Shown: positions 28,778 to 36,743 of the stretch, piece by piece | How the letters are laid out: each line of letters opens with the position of its first letter | Position numbering within the stretch: position 1 is the stretch's first letter | Origin: Micromonospora halophytica | GTDB lineage: Bacteria > Actinomycetota > Actinomycetes > Mycobacteriales > Micromonosporaceae | Assembly (NCBI RefSeq): GCF_900090245.1 | Contig: NZ_FMDN01000019.1 | Span: forward strand, 1-64,000 | Length of the DNA stretch: 64,000 bases | Reading direction: 5' to 3' | Program-made: the position numbers and the translations under genes | The notes under the pieces: model-generated | What the model saw: the letters and a program-made list of their open reading frames with translations, nothing else | The model's database searches: none | Told to the model about the DNA's origin: nothing

Positions 28778-29008
28778 TCAGCTGCGCCGGAAGGCGTACC
28801 GGCGGCTCTGCCCCCGGGCGGCGGTCGAGCCGCCGCGGATGCCCGACCGCGACGGCGGCGGGACCGGGGTCGGCCGGGCGGCGCCGGACGGGCCGGCGTC
28901 GTCGGCGAGGGTGACCGGGGTGGTGGGCGTGGCCGTGGACGTGGCGAGGTCGGCCACGCTCACCTGCACCTCGGTCCGGGACTTCCTGGGACTGCGCTTG
29001 GCGGGCAT
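28778..29008 (-). CDS. Small basic protein of unknown function
   Basis: 76 residues, rich in Arg, Ser, Thr and Pro: it begins MPAKRSPRKSRTEVQVSV and ends RRYAFRRS. No known domain. It is supported mainly by an excellent ribosome-binding site (AAGGAGG, 7 bp before the ATG at 29008). It converges with ykoC and is divergent from gnd. A nucleic-acid-associated role is possible given its charge, but this is a guess. Confidence 0.65.
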   Translation of the reverse strand: MPAKRSPRKSRTEVQVSVADLATSTATPTTPVTLADDAGPSGAARPTPVPPPSRSGIRGGSTAARGQSRRYAFRRS

Positions 29009-29391
29009 ACGCTGCCTCCTTCTGTGGACGGACCGCGCCACCCACGGGGTGGGCGGTCGACGGGCGGGGACGGCCCGGGCGACCGCAACGGAAGGACCAC
29101 GACGAGGTGGAAACGCGGACGCCCGGAACCCACGGACCCGCGGCGGCTACGGCGGCAGGTCGGGGTCTCGAAGAGGGGCGTCAGATGCGCATACCGAAAC
29201 GCTAACCCACCGCCCCGGCGGGCGCACCCGGTTTTGTCCGCGGCAGCTCGCCCGTCTCGAACCCCGCCGGGCCGGAGGGTCGGCCGGATGTCCGCCACCG
29301 CCCGCCGCGCGGCGCTCACGCAGCGTCCCCGGCCGCCGTCCGGCACGATACGGTCGCAGCACGACAGGCGTACGAGAAGGGGCGGACACGG
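29009..29391. other. Intergenic region between a small basic gene and gnd
   Basis: 383 bp with no gene I can support. It should contain two divergent promoters. The segment ATACCGAAACGCTAACCC (about 29190-29207) is locally AT-richer; GTACGAGAAGGGG just before gnd supplies the ribosome-binding site. Confidence 0.5.
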
Positions 29392-30834
29392 ATGGCTCAG
29401 CAGGCGACGGCGCAGATCGGGGTCACGGGGCTGGCGGTGATGGGCCGCAACCTGGCCCGGAACCTGGCCCGCAACGGCTTCACCGTGGCGGTGCACAACC
29501 GCTCGCCGGAGCGCACCCGCAGTCTGGTCGCCGAGCACGGTGACGAGGGCACCTTCGTGCCCTCGGAGTCCCTCGCCGACTTCGTCGCCTCGCTGGAACG
29601 GCCCCGCGCGGTGATCGTGATGGTCAAGGCCGGTGCGCCCACCGACGCGGTCATCGACGAGTTGGTCCCGCTGCTGGAAGAGGGGGACATCGTCGTCGAC
29701 GCCGGCAACGCGCACTTCGCCGACACCCGCCGCCGGGAGGAGGCGCTGCGCGAGCACGGGCTGCACTTCGTCGGCACCGGCGTCTCCGGCGGTGAGGAGG
29801 GCGCGCTGCGCGGCCCGAGCATCATGCCGGGCGGCTCCGCCGAGTCGTACGCGAAGCTCGGCCCGATCTTCGAGAAGATCGCCGCGCAGGTGGACGGCAT
29901 CCCGTGCTGCCGGCACATCGGCCCGGACGGCGCCGGCCACTTCGTCAAGATGGTCCACAACGGCATCGAGTACGCCGACATGCAGCTCATCGCCGAGGCG
30001 TACGACCTGCTGCGGGCCGGGCTGTCGGCGAGCCCGGCGGAGATCGCGGAGATCTTCCGGGAGTGGAACACCGGCGAGCTGGAGTCGTTCCTCATCGAGA
30101 TCACCGCCGACGTGCTGGCGCACACCGACGCGGCGACCGGCCGCGCCTTCGTCGACGTGGTCCTCGACCAGGCCGAGCAGAAGGGCACCGGCCGCTGGAC
30201 CGTGCAGAGCGCGCTGGACCTGGGCATCCCGATCACCGGTATCGCCGAGGCGACCTTCGCCCGCTCGCTGTCGGGCCACGCCGGCCAGCGGGAGGCCGCC
30301 CGGCGGGCGTTCGGCGACGCGGGCGAGAAGTGGCAGGCCGAGGACCGGGAGACCTTCGTCGAGGACGTCCGGCGCGCGCTGCTGTCCAGCAAGATCGTCG
30401 CGTACGCCCAGGGCTTCGACCACATCCGCGCCGGCAGCCGCGAGTACGACTGGGACATCGACCTGGGCGGCACCGCCACCATCTGGCGGGGCGGCTGCAT
30501 CATCCGGGCCCGCTTCCTGGACCGCATCCGCGAGGCGTACGACGCGCAGCCGGAACTGCCGACGCTGCTGGTCGCGCCGTACTTCGCCGACGCGGTGAGC
30601 GACGGCGTGCCGAGCTGGCGGCGGGTGGTGGTGGACGCGGCCCGGGCCGGCGTGCCCACCCCGGCGTTCTCCTCGTCGCTGGCGTACTTCGACGGGCTGC
30701 GCGCCGAGCGGCTGCCGGCCGCCCTGATCCAGGGACTGCGGGACAACTTCGGCGCGCACACCTACCACCGGGTCGACCGGCCGGGCTCGTTCCACACCCT
30801 GTGGGCGGGCGACCGCGCCGAAGTGCAGGGCTGA
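29392..30834 (+). CDS. gnd: 6-phosphogluconate dehydrogenase, decarboxylating
   Basis: 480 residues, the long form. It oxidises 6-phosphogluconate to ribulose 5-phosphate and CO2, making NADPH in the pentose phosphate pathway. The Rossmann start GVTGLAVMGRNLARNLARNG, the substrate loop VSGGEEGALRGPSIMPGG and the catalytic Lys/His/Asn region GHFVKMVHNGIEYADMQ are intact. The C-terminal helical domain ends with RVDRPGSFHTLWAG. Apparently monocistronic. Confidence 0.96.
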   Translation: MAQQATAQIGVTGLAVMGRNLARNLARNGFTVAVHNRSPERTRSLVAEHGDEGTFVPSESLADFVASLERPRAVIVMVKAGAPTDAVIDELVPLLEEGDIVVDAGNAHFADTRRREEALREHGLHFVGTGVSGGEEGALRGPSIMPGGSAESYAKLGPIFEKIAAQVDGIPCCRHIGPDGAGHFVKMVHNGIEYADMQLIAEAYDLLRAGLSASPAEIAEIFREWNTGELESFLIEITADVLAHTDAATGRAFVDVVLDQAEQKGTGRWTVQSALDLGIPITGIAEATFARSLSGHAGQREAARRAFGDAGEKWQAEDRETFVEDVRRALLSSKIVAYAQGFDHIRAGSREYDWDIDLGGTATIWRGGCIIRARFLDRIREAYDAQPELPTLLVAPYFADAVSDGVPSWRRVVVDAARAGVPTPAFSSSLAYFDGLRAERLPAALIQGLRDNFGAHTYHRVDRPGSFHTLWAGDRAEVQG

Positions 30835-30898
30835 GCGGGGCCTGCGGCGGGTCGCGCCGGGACACCGCGACCTGCCGCGGCCCACGTTCCGGCCCGGC

Positions 30899-31129
30899 TC
30901 ACCAGGCCCGTTGTGTCTCCTCCGGCGGGGTCGGCGCCCAGCCCGCGGCCGGTTCGCCGGCCGCCAGTTCGCCGATCTCGCCGGAGCGCACGGCGGGGGT
31001 GTGCCCCAGTTCGGCGCAGTACCGCTCGGCGACCCCGGCGCAGACGTCGACGACCCGGGTCCGCTGCGTGGCGTCGACCAGGCCCGCGCCGGCCAGCGCG
31101 GCGGTCATCTCGTACCGGAGATCCCGCAT
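30899..31129 (-). CDS. Small hypothetical protein
   Basis: 76 residues from the ATG at 31129 (GGGGGTGG just upstream). MRDLRYEMTAALAGAGLVDA and RTRVVDVCAGVAERYCAELGH suggest an all-helical fold with two Cys; the C-terminal third is Pro/Ala/Glu-rich. No family recognised. It converges with gnd. Confidence 0.55.
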   Translation of the reverse strand: MRDLRYEMTAALAGAGLVDATQRTRVVDVCAGVAERYCAELGHTPAVRSGEIGELAAGEPAAGWAPTPPEETQRAW

Positions 31130-31214
31130 GTCCACCCCCGTGGTGGGCGCGTCCGCCTCGGCACGCCCTCGCGCCGATCGTATGCGCCGACGGGGCACGG
31201 CCCCCCGCAAACGC

Positions 31215-31248
31215 GTCAGCGTCGTCCCCGACCGGGGACGACGCTGAC
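31215..31248 (-). terminator. Strong hairpin terminator
   Basis: Perfect 15-bp arms GTCAGCGTCGTCCCC / GGGGACGACGCTGAC around the loop GACC, 8 bp after the stop of the small gene ending at 31257. Confidence 0.88.
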
Positions 31249-31256
31249 GTCGGTGC

Positions 31257-31442
31257 TCACCAGAACCGGCGACGCTTGGCCTTCTGCGGGCGCAGCATGT
31301 CGGCGCCCTTGGACAGCAGGCGGCTCACGCCCGAGGGGCCGCGACGGGCCTCCAGCGAGTGGCTGAGCCGACGGGCCCCAGCCGCCGCCAGCGGCACGGC
31401 GACCGCCATGACCGCCCACTGGGCAATCCGCTTCTGAATCAT
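31257..31442 (-). CDS. Small membrane-associated protein of unknown function
   Basis: 61 residues. One short hydrophobic segment (IAQWAVMAVAVPLAAAGA) is followed by a basic tail ending KAKRRRFW. The GGAGGTGAAC ribosome-binding site before the ATG at 31442 and a perfect terminator just after the stop argue strongly for a real gene. No homologue recalled with a known role. Confidence 0.72.
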   Translation of the reverse strand: MIQKRIAQWAVMAVAVPLAAAGARRLSHSLEARRGPSGVSRLLSKGADMLRPQKAKRRRFW

Positions 31443-31521
31443 GTGGGTTCACCTCCGCGATTGGCTGCTGGGAGGGTTGGTACCCCGGGCCCGAGATCGC
31501 CAATCGTGACCGGGGTGACCC

Positions 31522-32334
31522 TCAGGCCTGCGGGGCGACCGGGTTGGGCAGCGCCCCGCCGAAGCGGCGGTCGCGCTGCGCGTACAGCTCGCAGGCATAC
31601 CAGAGATGGCGGCGGTCGAAGTCCGGCCAGAGGGTGTCGAGGAAGACCAGCTCGGCGTACGCGGTCTGCCAGAGCAGGAAGTTGGAGATCCGCTCCTCGC
31701 CGGAGGGACGCAGGAAGAGATCCACCTCGGGGATCTCCGGGTGGTAGAGGTACTTCGCCACGGTCTTCTCGGTGACCTTCGCCGGGTCGAGCCGGCCGGC
31801 GGCCACGTCCCGGGCGATCGCGGCGGCGGCGTCGGCGATCTCCGCCTGCCCGCCGTAGTTGACGCAGAACTGCAGGGTCAGCGTCGAGTTGCCCCGGGAC
31901 ATCTCCTCGGCGGTCTGCAACTCGGAGATGACGCTCTTCCACAGCCGGCCGGCCCGCCCGGACCACACCACCCGTACGCCCAGGTCGACGAGCTGGTCGC
32001 GGCGGCGGCGGATGACGTCCCGGTTGAAGCCCATCAGGAAGCGGACCTCGTCGGGCGAGCGCCGCCAGTTCTCGGTGGAGAACGCGTACGCCGACAGGTA
32101 GGGGATGCCCAGCTCGATCGCACCCTCGATGGTGTCGAAGAGGCTGTGCTCCCCCGCCTCGTGACCCTTGGTGCGGGGCAGGCCGCGCTCCTTGGCCCAC
32201 CGGCCGTTGCCGTCCATCACCACCGCGACGTGCTTCGGCAGCGCCTCGGTGGGCAGTGCCGGCGGCCGGGCGCCCGACGGGTGCGGCGTCGGCGGCACCG
32301 GCTCACGCCGGCCGGCCCTCATCGATCGGATCAC
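31522..32334 (-). CDS. uppS: Isoprenyl transferase (cis-prenyl / undecaprenyl diphosphate synthase family)
   Basis: 270 residues. It condenses isopentenyl diphosphate onto allylic diphosphates to make the polyprenyl carrier for cell-wall synthesis. The catalytic Asp is in VAVVMDGNGRWAKERGLPR; other motifs are SAYAFSTENWRRS and LFLRPSGEERISNFLLWQ with LWPDF at the C-terminus. The GTG at 32334 overlaps the recO stop (GTGA) with GGGAG upstream; an ATG at 32322 is an alternative. Actinobacteria often carry more than one cis-prenyltransferase, so product length is not certain. Confidence 0.94.
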   Translation of the reverse strand: MIRSMRAGRREPVPPTPHPSGARPPALPTEALPKHVAVVMDGNGRWAKERGLPRTKGHEAGEHSLFDTIEGAIELGIPYLSAYAFSTENWRRSPDEVRFLMGFNRDVIRRRRDQLVDLGVRVVWSGRAGRLWKSVISELQTAEEMSRGNSTLTLQFCVNYGGQAEIADAAAAIARDVAAGRLDPAKVTEKTVAKYLYHPEIPEVDLFLRPSGEERISNFLLWQTAYAELVFLDTLWPDFDRRHLWYACELYAQRDRRFGGALPNPVAPQA

Positions 32335-33206
32335 TCGGTCATCTCCCTGCTCACGCCGTCCACGCCGGCCCCGGCGCCACGCGGAGGCGGGACCGGGCCG
32401 GCCGCGCCACCGCCCGGTGGCGGGACCACGCCGGCCGCCGGGGCACCCCGGTCGACCAGCGGCAGCGAGCGTAGCGCGCGCTCCAGGTGCCACTGCAGGT
32501 GCGCCGCGACCAGACCGCTGCACTCCCGGCGTACGCCGGTCGCGGTGGCGTCCGCGACCTGCCAGTCGCCGCTGGTCAACGCGGACATCAGGTCGATGGT
32601 GGCCGGGGCGGGGTGGGCCGCGCCGGGGGGTCGGCAGTCCGGGCAGACCGCGCCGCCGGCCGGTACGGAGAAGGCCCGGTGCCGCCCCGGCGTGCCGCAG
32701 ACCGCGCAGGCGGTCAGCGCCGGCGCCCAGCCGGCGAGCGCCATCCCGCGCAGCAGGTACGCGTCGAGCACCAGGGTGGTGGCGTGTTCGCCCCGGGCGA
32801 GGGCCTTCAGCGCGCCGAGGGTGAGCTGGAACAGCCGCAGCGAGGGCTCCCGCTCGACGGGGGTGAGCCGCTCGGCGGTCTCGGCGATCGCGCTGGCCGC
32901 CGTGTAGCGGGGGTAGTCGCCGAGGAACCGCTTGCCGTACAGGTCGATCCCCTCGACCTGGCTGACGGTGTGCAGCGAGCTGCCCTGATTGCCCTTCGGG
33001 TCACCGGCGAGCTGGAGGTCGACGTGGCCGAACGGCTCCAGCCGGGCGCCGAACCTGCTGCTGGTGCGTCGTACGCCCCGGGCCACCGCGCGCAGCCGGC
33101 CGTGCCGGCGGGTCAGCAGGGTGATGATCCGGTCGGACTCGCCCAGCTTCTGCACACGCAGGACCACCGCGTCGTCGCGGTAGAGCTGTCGGCGGTACCC
33201 GGCCAT
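32331..33206 (-). CDS. recO: DNA repair protein RecO
   Basis: 291 residues. RecO helps load RecA on gapped DNA in the RecFOR pathway. The N-terminal OB fold (YRDDAVVLRVQKLGESDRII), the helical domain and a zinc finger (CAVCG ... CPDC) are present. The C-terminal ~45 residues are Pro/Gly-rich and probably disordered, an extension seen in actinobacterial RecO. Coupled to uppS by a 4-bp overlap, a common actinobacterial gene order. Confidence 0.93.
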   Translation of the reverse strand: MAGYRRQLYRDDAVVLRVQKLGESDRIITLLTRRHGRLRAVARGVRRTSSRFGARLEPFGHVDLQLAGDPKGNQGSSLHTVSQVEGIDLYGKRFLGDYPRYTAASAIAETAERLTPVEREPSLRLFQLTLGALKALARGEHATTLVLDAYLLRGMALAGWAPALTACAVCGTPGRHRAFSVPAGGAVCPDCRPPGAAHPAPATIDLMSALTSGDWQVADATATGVRRECSGLVAAHLQWHLERALRSLPLVDRGAPAAGVVPPPGGGAAGPVPPPRGAGAGVDGVSREMTE

Positions 33207-33308
33207 CGGGCCATTCTCCCTCGGGGTGGGAAATCAGGGTCGGATCGGGGTGGACCGGGGCCGCGTCCCCGATGCGCAGCGCGGCGGACCGACCGTAGGT
33301 TGCTGACC

Positions 33309-34085
33309 ATGGCTCTCCCCCGTACCGCCGTCGCCCTGGGCGCGGCCGCCACCCTGATCCTCACCGCCGGGTGTGACACGCTCTCCTTCCGCCGGCTGGA
33401 CTTCGACCAGACCGAGACCGTGCGGATCGGCACGATCACGGTGCGGCCGGGCGCGGGGGACGTGGTGGTGCGGGGAACCGGCCCGGCCACCGAGGTACGC
33501 GTCAAGCGGATGCTGCGCTACCAGGGCGACCAGCCCGACCGCACGTACGAGATCCAGGGCGACGAGCTGGTGCTGGACGCCGACTGCGGTCCCCGCTGCT
33601 CGGTGTCGTACGAGGTGACCGCCCCGGAGGGGGTCCGGGTGCGGGGTGAGACCGGCTCGGGCAACGTCGAGCTGTCCAGGGTCGGCGCGGTGGAGTTCAC
33701 GCTGGGCTCCGGCAACATCCGGGTCACCACCGCCAGCGGTCCGGTGCAGGCCGAGACCGGCTCCGGCGACATCGAGGTGTCGGCGGTTCCCGCGCCGGTC
33801 ACGCTCCGGGCCTCCTCGGGGAACATCACCGGCGTACGTCTCGGTGGCGAGGTGGACGCCGAGGCCAGCTCCGGCAACGTCACGATCGAACTGGACCGGC
33901 CGGTACCGGCCCGGGCGCACGCCTCCAGCGGTGACGTGGAGCTGCGGGTGCCCGACGGCCGGTACCGGGTCCGGTCCCACACCGGGTCCGGTGACGCCGA
34001 GCTGCGCGTGCCGGACGACCCGGGCGCGTCGGTGCTGCTGGACGTGAGCACGGGCAGCGGCAACGTCACGGTCAGCCGACGCTGA
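33309..34085 (+). CDS. DUF4097-type beta-helical lipoprotein
   Basis: 258 residues. The lipoprotein signal ends LILTAGCDT. The rest is a repetitive beta structure with short repeats such as GETGSGNVELSRV, TLGSGNIRVTTASG, ETGSGDIEVSAV, SSGNVTIELDRP and STGSGNVTVSRR, the DUF4097 (putative adhesin) pattern. Likely surface-anchored; its role is unknown. Its 3' end overlaps the convergent acyltransferase gene by 14 bp. Confidence 0.88.
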   Translation: MALPRTAVALGAAATLILTAGCDTLSFRRLDFDQTETVRIGTITVRPGAGDVVVRGTGPATEVRVKRMLRYQGDQPDRTYEIQGDELVLDADCGPRCSVSYEVTAPEGVRVRGETGSGNVELSRVGAVEFTLGSGNIRVTTASGPVQAETGSGDIEVSAVPAPVTLRASSGNITGVRLGGEVDAEASSGNVTIELDRPVPARAHASSGDVELRVPDGRYRVRSHTGSGDAELRVPDDPGASVLLDVSTGSGNVTVSRR

Positions 34086-35202
34086 GGTCCACCGTGCCCG
34101 GCTCGGCGGCCCGGGGCGCGGGCACCACCGCCCGTACCGCGGCGCGGGCCCGCGCCGGACCGGCCGGGGCGACCGCCGGGCGGCGTGCGGGTGCCGCGGG
34201 GCGGCGGCCGCCCGGAATCAGTTCCGGGCGGCGGCGGGCGGCCACGTCCTCCACCCAGCCGACCAGCAGGGTCACCACACCGACCAGCAGGAAGACGAGC
34301 GCCACCCGGACGGCGAGCCCGAGCGGGTCGCGGTCGGACCACCCGACCAGGCCGACCATCGGGGTGAGCGCGACCACGAACGCCATGTGCCAGAGGTAGA
34401 CGGTGAGGGCGCGCCGGTTCAGCACGGTCACCAGCCGGCCGAGCGGGGCGCTGCGGTCCACCCAGCCGGCGGTGGCCGGCGCCCGGCCGATCACCAGCAG
34501 GATGAACGCCGCCGACCAGAGCGCGTTGCCGAGGGGGACGTCGTTCAGGTCGTACCCGCGCGGGCCGGGATGGGTGAGGATCCAGGTGCCGCCGGCCGTG
34601 CCGACGGCGAGCGCGGTGGGCACCAGGACCCGGTTGGCGAGCCGCCGCAGCAGGCCGTCGTGATGGGCGAATCCCAGCAGCCAGGCGCCGAAGTAGAGGC
34701 CGAAGTGCCGCAGGACGGCGGACGCGGTCGGCAGCATGCCGAGCTCGATGGCGACGAGCAGCGCGTACGGGGCGAGCAGGGTGGGTAGCGGGGCCCGCCG
34801 GAACAGCCACAGCGCCAGCGGCGAGGCGAGCACGAACCAGAGGTAGTCCCGCAGGTACCAGATCGGGCTGAGCGCCAGCGCCCCCCAGTAGTTGGCGGGG
34901 GGATCCGCGATCGGGAAGAGCCAGAGCAGCACGTTCGGGTCGAACGCCAGCCCGGTCAGCAGCATCGCCGGCACGAACACGGCCGCCACCACCCAGAGCG
35001 AGGGGAGCAGCCGGCGCAGGCGGCGCGGCACCGCGCGTACCCCGGAGCGGTCCAGGGAGGCCGCCATCAGCGATCCGGCGAGGGCGAACATGATCGACAT
35101 CGCCGGGAAGATCAGCGTCAGCGCGGCCAGCCCGGTGACGTGGTAGACCACGACTCGGACGATGGCGAGGGCGCGGAGCAGGTCCAGATATCGGTTACGC
35201 AT
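34072..35202 (-). CDS. Acyltransferase 3 family membrane protein
   Basis: 376 residues with about ten membrane helices. The start NRYLDLLRALAIVRVVVYHV is typical of acyltransferase 3 proteins, with the conserved Arg and His of RVVVYHV. LYLWHMAFVVALT-like RALTVYLWHM occurs in the C-terminal half. They O-acylate sugars, peptidoglycan, lipids or antibiotics; the acceptor here is unknown. The last ~45 residues are a Pro/Ala/Arg-rich cytoplasmic tail. Overlaps the convergent DUF4097 gene. Confidence 0.87.
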   Translation of the reverse strand: MRNRYLDLLRALAIVRVVVYHVTGLAALTLIFPAMSIMFALAGSLMAASLDRSGVRAVPRRLRRLLPSLWVVAAVFVPAMLLTGLAFDPNVLLWLFPIADPPANYWGALALSPIWYLRDYLWFVLASPLALWLFRRAPLPTLLAPYALLVAIELGMLPTASAVLRHFGLYFGAWLLGFAHHDGLLRRLANRVLVPTALAVGTAGGTWILTHPGPRGYDLNDVPLGNALWSAAFILLVIGRAPATAGWVDRSAPLGRLVTVLNRRALTVYLWHMAFVVALTPMVGLVGWSDRDPLGLAVRVALVFLLVGVVTLLVGWVEDVAARRRPELIPGGRRPAAPARRPAVAPAGPARARAAVRAVVPAPRAAEPGTVDLSVG

Positions 35203-35460
35203 CAGCCTGCATCTATTTCAGGGGGCAGCAGTCAAACGCCCAATACCCTGCGACCCGATCCTGTGAAACCCGCACTCCCCTCGGCCGAAAGTGAAAATCG
35301 CCACACCATGCCGAGCTGCGTCGGGCCGCTCAGCGCGGCTCGCCGAGCGGCCGGTCGCAGAACGTCCCACCGCGCGGTCCGGACGTCCGCCACTCGGCCT
35401 CGGCCAGCGACCACCACCGCGGACCGGCGCCCGCCCCGGCGGACGCCGATCCCGCCGCCA
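35203..35460. other. Non-coding gap between era and the acyltransferase gene
   Basis: 258 bp. The acyltransferase promoter probably lies in the AT-richer stretch 35205-35310. No gene or strong hairpin recognised. Confidence 0.5.
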
Positions 35461-36360
35461 TCAGAAGCCGAGCTTGCGCAGCTGCTTCGGATCCCGCTGC
35501 CAGTCCTTCGCCACCCGTACGTGCAGGTCCAGGTAGACCCGGGTGCCGAGCAGCTCCTCGATCTGCTTGCGGGCGCGGGTGCCGACATCCTTCAGCCGGC
35601 CGGCCCGGTGACCGATCACGATGGCCTTCTGGCTGGGCCGCTCGACGTAGACGTCGGCGTAGATCTTCATGAGCTGCCCCTCCGGGATCATCTCCTCGAC
35701 GACCACCGCGATCGAGTGCGGCAGCTCGTCGCGCACCCCCTCCAGGGCCGCCTCCCGGATCAGCTCGGCGACCAGCACCTGCTCCGGGTCGTCGGTGAGC
35801 ATGTCGTCCGGGTAGAGCTGCGGCGACGGCGGCAGGTAGCCGGTCATCACGTCGACCAGGGTGTCGAGCTGGTGCCCGGAGACCGCGCTGACCGGCACCA
35901 CGTCGGCGAACTCGCCCAGCTCGCTGACCGCCAGCAACTGCTCGGCCAGCCGCTTCCTGTCCACCAGGTCGGTCTTGGTGACCACGGCGAGCACGGTCGC
36001 CTTCAGCTCCGCCAGCTCGCCGGTGATGAACCGGTCGCCCCGGCCGACCGGCTCGTCCGCCGGGATGCAGAGACCGATCACGTCGACCTCGCTCCAGGTG
36101 GAACGGACCAGGTCGTTCAGGCGCTCGCCGAGCAGCGTGCGGGGGCGGTGCAGGCCCGGAGTGTCCACCAGCACGAGCTGCGAGTCCGGACGGTGCAGCA
36201 CGGCCCGGATGACGTGCCGGGTGGTCTGCGGCTTGTTCGAGGTGATCGCGATCTTCTGACCGACGATCGCGTTGGTCAGGGTCGACTTGCCCGCGTTGGG
36301 CCGACCGACGAAACAGGCGAACCCGGCCCGGTACGGACGCTGGGTGACGTCGGCGGTCAC
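35461..36360 (-). CDS. era: GTPase Era
   Basis: 299 residues. Era binds 16S rRNA and assists 30S maturation. G1 GRPNAGKST, G2 within NKPQTTRH, G3 DTPG, G4 TKTD and G5 VSAVSG are intact. The C-terminal KH domain has ELPHSIAVVVEEM and KAIVIGHRAGRLKDVGTRAR. GTG start overlapping the upstream stop (GTGA). Part of the phoH-ybeY-CNNM-deaminase-era series. Confidence 0.97.
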   Translation of the reverse strand: MTADVTQRPYRAGFACFVGRPNAGKSTLTNAIVGQKIAITSNKPQTTRHVIRAVLHRPDSQLVLVDTPGLHRPRTLLGERLNDLVRSTWSEVDVIGLCIPADEPVGRGDRFITGELAELKATVLAVVTKTDLVDRKRLAEQLLAVSELGEFADVVPVSAVSGHQLDTLVDVMTGYLPPSPQLYPDDMLTDDPEQVLVAELIREAALEGVRDELPHSIAVVVEEMIPEGQLMKIYADVYVERPSQKAIVIGHRAGRLKDVGTRARKQIEELLGTRVYLDLHVRVAKDWQRDPKQLRKLGF

Positions 36361-36743
36361 TCGACCACCGTGCCGAGCACCGTGCCGTCCGGCGCGGCGA
36401 CGTGGATCGGCGCGTCGGCCGAGAGGTCGCGCACCGCGGCGTGCCCCGCCCCGTCCAGCGTCGACGCCTCGGTCACCACCACCGCCGCCTCCAGCCGGGT
36501 GGCCCCCGCCGCCACGGCGGAGGCGACCGCGAGCTGAAGCGCGGTGATGGTCAGCGACGGCAGCGCGACGCTGGCCGCGGCGTACGTCCGGCCGTCCTGG
36601 TCGCGGACCGCCGCGCCCTCCACGGCACCCACCCGGCCCCGGGCACCCCGGGCCAGGACGACCAGCTTGCCGTCCTCGGCGCTCAGTTCGGCCGGGTCGG
36701 ACGGGGTGGGCCGGGCGGCCGGTACGGCGGCTGACTCAGGCAT
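36357..36743 (-). CDS. Cytidine-deaminase-like protein lacking zinc ligands
   Basis: 128 residues. ELSAEDGKLVVLARGARGRVGAVEGAAV, RTYAAASVALPSLTITALQLAVASAVAAGA and EAAVVVTEAS align with the cytidine deaminase fold as found between the CNNM gene and era in other actinobacteria. The HxE...PCxxC zinc site of active deaminases is absent; there are no Cys at all, so catalysis is unlikely. The ATG at 36743 overlaps the CNNM stop by 8 bp. It may be a structural or regulatory remnant; function unknown. Confidence 0.78.
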   Translation of the reverse strand: MPESAAVPAARPTPSDPAELSAEDGKLVVLARGARGRVGAVEGAAVRDQDGRTYAAASVALPSLTITALQLAVASAVAAGATRLEAAVVVTEASTLDGAGHAAVRDLSADAPIHVAAPDGTVLGTVVE

